Source: Taxillus chinensis (Eukaryota > Streptophyta > Magnoliopsida > Santalales > Loranthaceae). From it: a stretch of 64,000 nucleotides of DNA. Position numbers and translations under genes: made by a program. Below the pieces are notes generated by a model. That model saw only the letters and a program-made list of their open reading frames with translations. It had not been told where the DNA came from and did not search any database. The stretch is from assembly GCA_023512835.1 (NCBI GenBank), contig CM042090.1:53059365-53123364 (forward strand), in the 5' to 3' direction. Shown here in pieces: positions 34,501 to 46,500 of this stretch. Within the stretch, counting starts at the first letter, position 1. The number at the start of each line of letters is the position of its first letter.

Positions 34501-37500
34501 CCTGTTGTAAAAAAATGGCCTGGACGGTCATCTAGCCGGATGGATCAAAACTGCCTAGACAGGGCCGTCTAAACAGTCTTTTTTCTTTTATTTGTTTCTT
34601 TTCCTTCACTACAATATAAATAGAATATTTAACATATGACTAATTCATTGTAATTCATAAATTTTGTTACTTTATTTGGTTTTTAGTTTGTACTTTGATG
34701 ATAATATGATTATAATTATATTTTTTTTGTAAATTTGGGATTTGTGAATTATTTTATTCCATTTATTAAATTTTCTAATATTATCACATAGTTTTACTTA
34801 TATTTATTTACGAAACTCAAAATATGAAAAACCATTTTTTACCATCTAGAAGCTAGACAGTGCCAATACCGCCCAGGACCATCAACTCTCTTTTACAACC
34901 TTTAGAAACAACTTATAACTTTTTGCTAAAAAGTTAATATGAGAATATGAGATGAGCGCAGAAAAAAATGAGCACCGCAGAATGGAGAATCAGGTACATG
35001 AAACTGGGATAGTTGCCAAACAGGACCTTAGCATTTCAACTCAGCTCCTTTCTCTTACTATATATTAAATGTTAATTTTATAACTAACCCAGAGATACGT
35101 CCAGGAAAAAGGGTTCCCCATATAGTGTAAAAAAGTCACCATATAATTTGTAAGTCGCTCCAGAAATCCTGCCTAAAATATTTGAATCACTTTAGTTCAC
35201 AAACCAAATATAAGATATATTGAGAAGTAGAAAATACTGTATATTAGCATCTCAATTCGAGCCCCTCGTATGGTTGATATTAGTTGGAATGCAGTGGCAT
35301 GAGTTGTCAAATATTTAGAGAATATTTGACTGATTGTGTAATTAGGTTAAAATATTTGATTGATATAATTAACATTGTTACTATTTTTAGATTTCATTCT
35401 TGATTTAGGCTATGAGTGAGTTGTATATAATGGGTTATAATTTTCATATAATTATCAAGGAAAATTATTCATTCCTATCTCTTTTTTACTTGGTATCAGA
35501 GCCAAAAACAAAAGCCCTAAAGGAGCTCCTCATCGCCAACTGGTTTTAGCGGTTGACTTATCCTCTCTGCCTTGTTGCGTCAAAGAGGACTTCCCATAGC
35601 CTCTGGACGTCGTTGTTGTTGTTACCGCGCCGCCACTGCCTCCGACCGTTGCCGTCACCACCGTCCGTCGCCATCACCGCCGTTGCTGGCCACTGCCAAT
35701 CCCACAACTGTTGCCGCCGCCCTCCCCGACCGTCGCCGTCGCAGCTGTTGCCACTGCTACCAGCCACGATCGGATCCGCAACAGCATAGTCGTCACGATG
35801 TGGGATCTGTCGCCATTGTTGCTGCCATCCCTACATCCATCGCCATCACCACCGCTGCCGTCATCAACTCTTCCACACAGGATCCATTCTGCCCTTGCGT
35901 TCACATTCTGTTTTCCCCTCCTTATTTAAGTTTTCATTAAGGAAGGATGAGTGAGCATAAAGAATCTGTGGTTGGCGAGAATAGGTTTTAGCCTCTTACT
36001 ATTCAAGAGACTGTTGCACCAATTCATTTAAAATTGGATGGAACTAATTATCGTATATGATCCAAAGTTTTGGAAATGCATATTGCAGGAAGAAAGAAAA
36101 AGGGATATATCACCGGAAGGAAGATGGCTCCTCCTACGAGTCATCCCGATTATGATGAATGGGAAGCTGAGGATGCACTATTTAAATCATGGCTTATCAA
36201 TTCCATGACTCCTCATCTAATGTCACATTTTGTGCAGTGTGGAACAACTCAAGAAGTGTGGGATGTTGTGAAGCGGAGTTACCTCAATGCCTCTGACCCT
36301 TCTCAAGTATATGAACTAATGAAGAAGTCCTTTCAATTGCGTCAAGAAGGTCGTTCACTGACAGAATACTATAATGACCTAAACTATTTTTATGGAGTTA
36401 GATTATTGACGACCAAATGATATGGAGTGTTCTTCTGATTCTGAACAACACAGGAGGCGTATTGCTGAGGATCAAATTTATGTGTTTCTTGCAGGTCTTG
36501 ATCATAGCTTGGATCAAGTTAGTAGTTGTGTCCTTGCAACAACACCACTACCTTCCTTAGAAGAAGCATATTCTTTGGTGCGCCGTGAGGTACAGAGACA
36601 ACTAACTATGGGTACTGAGGGTCGCTTCGAAAGCTCTACACTTGCTATCCCCAAAAGCAACCCTCGGTCAACTTCCTCCACTGGTCCTCCCACTCGTCGC
36701 TATACTCATTGCAAGTACTACACATGTGGTGGACACTTGTTGGAAGAAACAAGATTATCCAGAATGGTATAAGCTCAAACAAGCTAAGCGGAGAACAACA
36801 AAAAATTATCTGCTATGGTTATTTTAGGAAGTTGTAATCTTTATACATCACATGAGCTCCCTCCTAACGGTGATTCTAATGTGACGTTACTTTTCTCTAC
36901 TAGTAACACTTGGGTTATTGATTGAAGAACAACTGATCATATGATTAATAATGCCTCTCTAATTACTTCTCTTGTTTCCTCATCTATTAAATCTGTCCAG
37001 GTTGCTAACGGGACACCCATGTCTATTATTGGGGCTAGAAATGTCTCTCCTTCACTTACTCTTTTCATGTCTTCAGTTTTGCTTGCTCCTACTCTTTCTA
37101 ATAATCTACTCTCTCTTAGCCAAATTATCAAACATCTAAATTGTTTTGTGACCTTTTATCCTACTTATTGTGTGTTTCAAGATAATCTCACGAAGATGAT
37201 GATTGGCACTGGTAGAGAGAGAGGAGGATTATACTATTGGGAGGAGGCAAAAGCTTTAAACACCAAGTCTAATCAAATATCTCAAGGAGGGAATGGGACA
37301 TCTCAAAAGGAAAAGATACTCCTATGGCATTATCATCTAGGACACTCTTCTTTTTTATACTTGGAGCATTTATTTTCTCACTTATTTTCTCATATTTCTA
37401 TTTCTAGTTTGACATGTGAACAATGCATTTATGCCAAACATCACCGTGTTCTTTTTAAAATTAATTTCAATAAAAGTATTATCCCTTTTTCATGCATTCA

Positions 37501-40500
37501 TACTAACATCTGGGGACTATTCTCTACTCCTTCTGTTTCAGGCCATAAATACTTTGTCCTTTATTGATGATTGCACTCGAGTCAATTGGATATACTTGTT
37601 GAAATCAAAAAATGATGTCATCGATATCATACCTTAGTTTTATCAAATGATACTTACCCAATTCCGCTCTACGGTTCAGGTATTTCATTCTGATAATGGT
37701 CGAGAATTTGTGAATCAATCTCTAGCTAATTTCTTTCAAACACATGGTATCTTTCATCGCACTACGTGTGAACACCACAACAAAATAGTGTAGCAGAGCA
37801 TAAAAACAGTCACTTTCTTGAGGTGGCTCGGGCTTTGTGTTTTATTATGCACGTTCCTAAGCGTTTTTGGGCTAATGTTGTTATGACCGTAGTATACCTT
37901 ATTAATCACATACCTTATGAGCGTTTTTGGCAATCTTATCCCGATTCCACCACATTCCTTCAATTCTTAACATTTGTCCTAAAGTCTTTGGTTGTGTGTG
38001 TTATGTCCATGTGCAAAAACTCCATCAGGATAAACTTGATCCTTATGCTCTCAAATGTGTTTTCTTAAGCTACTCTAATTCTCAGAAGGGCTATCGCTAT
38101 TTTCATCCTCCTACAAAAAAATACTATGTGTCGATAGATGTTCAATTCTGTGAACACGTGTCTTATTTTTCTGGTCCTATTTCACTTGTTTCTCTTCCGG
38201 GAGAGATTTGTAGTAAGGAAAAAGAACAATTATGGATGAATGAAAAAATTGTATGGATTTCAGGGCAGCATAAGGATGATCCAACACAAGGAGAGTTTCC
38301 CACTCCTGCTCCCACTGCTCCCAATTAAGGGGAGTCTACTCCTACTAACCCCAATGAGGGAGAGTCTATTGCTCCTCCCGATATCGAAAAGAGTAAAAGA
38401 CTAGTGTTTGACAAGTATTATACAAGAAAAAATGTTACTCTCAACTCCGATCCTCCTCTCACTACCATACCAACGGATGATTCTTCAATGATTAACCAAC
38501 TTCCCAATGAGGTAATTGTCCCATCTCCTATTGATTCCAATTTTACTGATACCTTGGTTTCTTTAGACAATGCAATAAATCAGAGATATCCTTTACGTGA
38601 TAAAAGAGAGCCTAATAGATTTGGTTTTTCTAAATCCTCCTCGAATGTTGTCTATCCTATTTCCGACTTTGTTTCTTATCACCGTTTGTCCAAATCTCAC
38701 ATATCTTTTGCTCTTCAGTTATCCTCTGTGCCTATTCCTACTCATTTTCAGGAAGCTCTTGGTGACCCAAAATGGAAATCTGCTATGGTAGAGGAAATGA
38801 ACGCCCTTGAGAAGAACCTCACTTTGAAAATGGTTGAGTTACACCGAGGTAAAAAGACAGTACAATGCAAATGGATGTTTACAGTGAAGTATAAGTCAAA
38901 CGTGATGGTTGAAAGATACAAAGCTAAATTGGTTGCCAAAGGATACACTCAGACATATGACATAGATTATCAAGACACCTTTGCTCTTGTGGCTAAAATG
39001 AGTACAATCAAAATTATTATTTCTCTTGCAGCCAACTTTGATTGGTCATTATGCCAATTTGATGTTAAGAATGCCTTTCTCCATGGTGATTTGATGGAAG
39101 AGGTGTATATGAATCCTCCTCCTGGTTTTACACCAACAGAAGCAAAGGTATGCAAATTGAAAAAGGCGTTATGTGGTTTAAAGCAGTCCCCTAGAGCCTG
39201 GTTTGGTGGGTTACGCCACTCAATGCAAACATATGGTTTCAAATAAGCTTTGGCTGACCATACTCTTTTCTATAAACGGAGTGGTAATGATATTACTTTG
39301 GTTCTCGTTTATGTTGATGACATGATTGTTACACGCAATAATCCAATAGAGATAGAGAAACTTCGTTGTTATTTAACAACTGAATTTGAGATGAGAGATT
39401 TGGAAGCCTTGAAGTACTTCCTTGGAATTGAAGTATCCCGTTCCAAGCAAGGAATCCTTCTATCTCACCGGAAATATGTTCTGGACCTCCTTGTTGAAAC
39501 TAGGAATTCGGCTTGTGCACCGGCTAACACTCCTATTGAGGTGAATCATGGTATATCCATCTATACTGATCAAGTTCCAACAAATAAGGAGAGATATCAA
39601 AAGTTGGTAGGGAAATTAATCTACAAACTAGACCTAACATTTCATATGCAGTCAGTGCTATTAGTCGATTCATGCATAATCCGAGTGATCGACACATGGA
39701 CGCTGTGAACCGTATTCTTGCATATTTGAAATCTTCTCCAAGAACAGGTATTATCTTTTCTAAGCATGGACACCTTGACATTATGGGCTATACCAATTCC
39801 GACTTTACTGGGTCCAAATTAGACAAAAAGTCTATTTTTAGATACGTGTCATATGTTGGTGGTAATTTGATAACTTGGAGAAGCAAAAAACAGAATGTGG
39901 TGTCATTATCCAGTGCCAAAACAGAATATCGAGTCCTTCATCATGCCACTAAAGAGCTTACATGGTTACGTATTCTTCTGCGTGATCTCGGTTATAAACC
40001 CAAAAAACCTATGATGCTCTTTTGTGACAATACTGCTGCTATTGAAATTGCTAATAATCCAGTCCAGCATGATCAGATGAAACACATCGAGCTTGACCGT
40101 AATTACATCAAAGATAATCTTAATTCTGGATGGATAGAGGTTTCCTATATTAAGCACGCGGATCAACTTGCCGATATCATGACGCATAGAGTTTCAGGTG
40201 TTTCATTCCACACATCTTTGTTCAAGTTGGACATGTGCGATATTTATGCACCAACTTGAGGGGAAGAATTGAAATGCAGTGGCATAAGTTGTCAAATATT
40301 TAGAGAATATTTGACTGATTGTGTAATTAGGTTAGAATATTTAATTGATATAATTAGCGTGTAATTAGTGTTGTTACTATTCTTAGATTTCATTCCTGAT
40401 TTAGGCTATGAGTGAGTTATATATAATGAGTTGTAATCTTCATATAATTATCAAGGAAAATTATTCATTCCTATCTCTTTTCTACTATATTAAATGTTCA

Positions 40501-43500
40501 ATTTTATAACCAACCACATCTATATGTAGCAAAGAATAAGGTTCAGTGAAATTTTTAAGAGGGGAAGAAAATTTGCCATCAATTTCCATAACATTAAAGT
40601 TCTATTTTAGAGGCATATCTCTAAAATAATGAATTTTTTTGAATCAGACCATTTAGCATCAAATCAGTATCAGCTCACAATAGTTGAAATTAATGAGTTG
40701 ATTATAAAACAAGAAATCCTTAATTACAACTCCAAGGATCTGATCCCATACCAAAAAAATGAATTAAGCAATTCTCAATAAGTGTAATTAAGATGATAAT
40801 TGAGCTTACTTGGGAAGTCAGCAACTTGATCACTTCCTTTGCAGTCTTGCATTTTGCACTTTCTTCCCCAGCTACTGCAATGGCCTCCCTCAGCTGTGCA
40901 TTTGTTCTTTCCATTTCAACCTCTTGAAGATGGGTTTTACGCATAAGAGTTTCAACCTACATCACAAAATTATAAGCCACAAAACATGCCACACCACTTC
41001 CAGCAGACTAAAAAAATTGGGCAAACTCAGTGCACGAAGCTCCCATGAGTGACAGGGTCCAGAAAGGGATAACAAATTCCAGCACAGTAAATCAACAAAT
41101 TAATAATGGTAACAATGAGCTTTACATCAAAAGAAAAGCTGGACATTCACAAAAACCATATCTTAGCTTTCAATTTTATGTTTTTATAGTTCTTTTAAAG
41201 GACTGCCACCAAAATGTTCTTTTAATAAGCTTAGCAAAACTGTAATAAGCTATTCATTATGTTTCACAAAAATGGGTAGAGCACTCATCCTGATTATTGA
41301 CATATGAAAGAGATATTGCAACAGTCCTGGAAACATTTATGAAAAATGCATTCATTTTGTACAATTAAGCATTAAAAAACATATAAAAAGAGTATGAACC
41401 AACAAGAATATGGTGCCAATTGAAATCTAAATGTGCATACCTCCGCTTTTAATCTATGAACTTCTTGACTCAAAGTGTCATTTGTCCTTGAATTACCAGC
41501 ACTAGATTTTTGTGAGGCAAGACCAACCAGAGTTGGGGTTGGTGTCATGGAACGAGGTGGACTAGATCGTTTTGATGTTGGTGATGTTGCTCGAGATACA
41601 GTTCGAGATCCAGGAAGGGAAACAGAAAAAAACTTTTTCGATGACCCAGATGCTGGGTTGAAAGATCTAGTACTGGTAAGGGCAGCCCCCTGAGAGACTG
41701 TGGTTGGAAGTGGTGAAACACGACTACTATTGAACTCCAGTTTCCTGTTTCTCCAAGATAATCCACTTTGTGAATCTTTAAAGCCTTCTATTAAGGTATA
41801 TTTCCCAGGATGCATCTGGGTTCTAGAATTCATTTTGTCATCCTTGCCAACAACTTCACTGAGTCCTTGATTTATACTTCCTCTTCTATTCAGAGTAGAA
41901 TGATATGAAGAGTCGAGTTCTGTTGTTTTCTGTAGTTTGCTGAAGCAATTATCACACACACGATACAGTTTCCTGGGATTAGGTGCCATTGAAGCCCTGA
42001 GGGACTTTTTACTGCTACAAGAATGACAAAATACAAGTCCACAATTATAGCAATTATGCCTCTTTCTTTTGAAATTAAAAGGAAGGTGGCAGCCAGAACA
42101 CATCGACTGGTCAACGCCCGAGACCCACTTATGGAGACAGATTGCAGCAGTAAAATTAGTACCACATGCAATACTCTTCACTTGCTTATCTTTCAGAGCT
42201 TCAACAACAGCTGGAAAACTTCTATCATCTGCATCTCCATGACCTAATCGACCATTTGCACCTTTACCCCAAGTGTAAACTTCAGTTCTCGAAGTTAATA
42301 CTGCCACATGATAAGCACCACAAGCAATCTCCTCTACAAAACATTTTGTAAGCTTTTCCACACGGACAGGTATCTTCTCATCAGTTTGAGGATGTCCTAA
42401 TTGACCATAGACAGGGCTTCCCATTGTGTAAACTTGCCCAGAAGTCGTCAGTGCAACAGTTAGACTGTGTCCACAGACAACTTGACAAAAGTTAGGTTCA
42501 ACAATAGCAACACAAGTAGGCACAAGTCTTGGCTCCTTATCACCATGCCCAAGGCGACCCTTATCACCATCTCCCCATGTAAATAACTTTCCTGAAGAAC
42601 AGTGACTGGAATTTGAAGACCCAACCATGACCTCAACAACTGCAGCAGTGTGCCAAACACCGCAAGCTGCACGCACAGTACGAAGACCCCTCAAGGATTC
42701 TACTTCCCTAGGTATTGGCACACTTTCACGATCCCCATGCCCTAAAACACCAAAAGTTCCATCACCAAAAGTAAATAACTGCCCAGCAGAGGTTACAACA
42801 GCTGTATGCCAGGGTCCACATGAAATTGAAGACACGTGAATTCCCTCTAGTGGTCCATTCAACCTTTTTGGAACCCAGTGACTAACTTCATTTCCATGTC
42901 CAAGAAGCCCAAAATTGTAAGTATTTCCCCATGTGTATAGATCACCAGAAAGTGTTACTGCACATGTGTGGTGCTCCCCACATGCTACCAGTTCAATGTT
43001 TGTGTTTGTAAGAGCATCAATAAGCTTTGGATGTGAAACATCAGAATCTACACCATGTCCAAGTCGGCCTCCTAATTCTTCTCCCCAAGTAAAAACCTCT
43101 CCCTGCTTAGTCACCAAAGCAGCATGTTGTCCACCACAAGCGATATTCTGAACATCAAGTACTACAGCAGATTCCAATGATCTAGGAAACAAAGAATCCA
43201 TTTTAAAGCCAAAGGAGCTTCCCATTCGATGAATCCCCCCACCAAGGATGCCATCTCCAGTGCCTTCGCCCCAAATGAAAACATCCCCTAGGGCATCACC
43301 ATCTGCATGACCAGAACCATGACTTGACGAGCTTACTGCACTTGACAAACTTACTCGGATAGCATCCACTCCCATGCCTTTTGTGCGACTATTTATGCCA
43401 TCAGAGCCTCCAGATGATAAGGAATGGACTGAGCCACAAATAGACTCTGAGGGCTGAAAAACCTTTTGAGGCATCGCATAAAATAATACATCGGGCACTA

Positions 43501-46500
43501 CTTTTCGAAAATTAGATTGAGGAGAGCTTTCAAATGGAGTACGAATACTGGCCTCAACAGATTCCTGAACCAGTGAAGGGATAATCTCTAAATTAAAAAT
43601 TTTAAACATCCAGAACAAATAACGGAGGCATTACAGAAAACAGCACCTTCTGTAAACTATCACCATTGCCAAATGCAGAACTTAAAGGAGAACTTTTTTG
43701 GGTGTATGTGTGGGGACTATTTGCTTCTGATGAAAATCCATCAATTCTTGATTCTGCTCTCCCCTTTCGATTATGACATTGAGATATTAATGCTTTCAGA
43801 CCAGTAAACCAAACTTCAGCTTCATCTTTATCCTTGCAAATCTAGAAGTGGTAAGATTAACAGAAAAAAGGTAGAACAACCATCAGAGGGACGTATTACA
43901 TAAGCCTGGGTCCAGAAAACAACTCCAATATTCCACTCAATTTGTGAATGTAAGTATATAAACTAAGCGAGACAAGTGGAAAAAAGTGCTTACAAGATCT
44001 AGTGATCTATCACCATATATAAGAGAAAAAGACTGATACTCCTTGTCAGGTCGAGGATGCCTCTGAAATATTGTCTGCAGAAAATAGACCAAGTATACCC
44101 TATCTTTTCAGAACCACAGTTCATGAAAATTGAATTTCCAGGTAGATGGTATCGTCTTGATATGGGATGAAATCCAAGAAGACAAGCAATATCATCACTC
44201 ATTTAACACTGATTTATTGAAAATTTCACCACAATCATTCTTTATGCCCAATTATATTCCTACGTTTACACTAAAGTCACAGTAACCCCCCTTTTGCCAC
44301 TCAGTTATAAAACATGTATCCCACAATGTGGCTGCTATTTTCTATTTTCCTCGAGAAAACAGAACATGGATTTCTATTTTCCTCGAGAAAACAGAACATG
44401 GATTTTCAGAGTACAACTTTGTCATTGGTAAATACTAAATATGCAGACAAAAAGGGAACATCTTGAGAGTTTTTCTAAATTACATTCATTCTGCTTAAGT
44501 GAAAAACAGGACTATGTGTCATATTATCAATGCTGTGATTTGGTCAATACAGATCAATAACTAGTTTCTAAAAAAACTAAATAAGCTAAATACATGAAAA
44601 CTAGATGTGACAAATATACGGATTATTTTCCCCAAGATTACATATTGGCAGTGATATTTCCAATTGCAACTGCCATTGTTATAACAACCCAACCTAGTTG
44701 AAACACTTACAGTACGCTGTCCAGGTATTATTCTGGAGACATGGCTTACACTTACACTTACACTCACAGGATTATGTCATTATAATTCTGTGATTTGCTC
44801 GATACAGATCAATAACAAGTTGCTAAAAAACTGCATATGCTAAATACATAAAAACTAGATGAGACAAATATACGGATTATTTCCCCTAAGATTACATATT
44901 GGTGGTGATATTTCCAATTGCAACTGTCATTGTTACAACAACCCAAGCAAGTTGTCTAGGAGATCACAATATTGAAACACTTACAGTACGCTGTCCAGGT
45001 ATTATTCTGGAGACATGGCTCAGCTTTAGGTGCTTCTCTTCATTCCCAGAGAGCCATACTAGAACAGATTCATCCTGAATGGAATAATATAAAGGAGCAC
45101 AATTACAACAAACAAGGAAGCTATGTTTAATCATTTAGTTGGTAGCTACCACATGCTAAAGTGTTGAATACAAGAGATCTTTTGCTGTAACACTTGAGAT
45201 AAATGCACCTGGACAGCGCAGAATAAACACAGCAGAGAGTGTATTATGTGTAGCATACAATTGTATGAATATACCTCCGTCATCACCTCAGAGGGGATAA
45301 ACAAGCATGATACAGAAATAACTAACACCAAAAAGTCAATTAAACCTGAAGAGGCTTGAAACCTTCGGACAAATTGATCTTTGCACTGACTATAAGCATC
45401 AACTTGAGTCAATATGAAACAAATAGTCATCTGATAATCACTTTCCTCGCTATAGCCAAATTTATGTAATGATCCACATCCATTACATGAAGTATTGTTG
45501 TATCTATTTCAAGAATCAAGTGAGGAGAATGTGCAAATAAAAATGAATCAGAAAGTGATACTAGCATCTTACATTAGCCAACCTGAATGGACAAAACTTG
45601 GGCTTCCCTCTGCGTCCATACTTGAGCAAACAAGCTCCTTTTTTTAGAGCAGTGATGGCCTGTTTAAATAATAAAAACAGTAACATACATTGAAAACATA
45701 CATCAAAATCTAGTCACATAAAGACAACATTTGTGTCTCTAGAATTGAAGATTATGTAAGTAAATACAACAATTTGAAGTGTGATCAGGTAAATAAATGA
45801 TAAAGAAAATTTTATTCAATTGCTTTCTAAAAGTATACGATAAGAATTTGTTCTAACTTGGCGGCCTGGCACGCACAGTACTTCAACTTACATAACTTTT
45901 GTCAATATTTAACAGACTTTAGCAGCAATATCTCCTCCAGCAAAAAAAGTCAAAATACTCAATTCGAACTACTCAGTTATTCTCATTAATTCTCTAGGAT
46001 ATTATCCTTGTCTAGTTAATTTTCAAAATAAAATGATAAATTCAACATTTTCCTTGTACCCTTTTGGCTTTGATAGTCAAATTTGAGTCTAGACCTGTAT
46101 TAGAAAACCAATTAATGCATATACCATATTTTGTAATACTATATGTATGTGTCTTTTGACATTACGGAAGATATAGGAAAAGATTGTCATACCTCTCTCC
46201 TCTCTCTCTCTACATGGTATCAAAGCCTTGTGATTAACAACAACCATGAAAAAATTTAATTAAAAAATTAAAAATCATAGGAAAATCAGAAAAAATCAAA
46301 TAATTACATTGGAATCATTAAACAAGCAAAATAAATGATTTTAATTGCATACTATGACTTCTAACATAAAAAAGATGCTAGAGCATAATTTTTTAATGGA
46401 AAAAAAAATTTTATTAGAAAAGATTGCACACAAGAAGTGCTCAAAGTATTCATTAACAACATTATAAATAAAAAAATATTTATATCATATTAAATATTTT

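Larger units (their letters stand above)
35285..40485 (+). mobile_element. Ty1/copia retrotransposon with both LTRs (PRAF intron 7)
   Basis: LTRs of about 205-215 bp (35285-35490 and 40270-40485) match closely apart from scattered changes and a short insertion in the 3' copy. The PBS TGGTATCAGAGCC is at 35491 and the polypurine tract GAGGGGAAGAA is at 40258. Pol order PR-IN-RT-RH identifies copia. It is antisense to PRAF. ATATTA occurs two bases from each end, a possible target duplication. Confidence 0.88.

Noticed and set aside
35530..35930. Overlapping open frames on both strands with Ser/Pro/Ala-rich translations
   Set aside because: They follow from an irregular CCG/CGT repeat in the copia leader. 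There is no domain, and they are open in several frames at once.
41475..43151. Plus-strand open frames opposite PRAF exon 6
   Set aside because: They are shadows of the 708-codon RCC1/FYVE exon on the minus strand.
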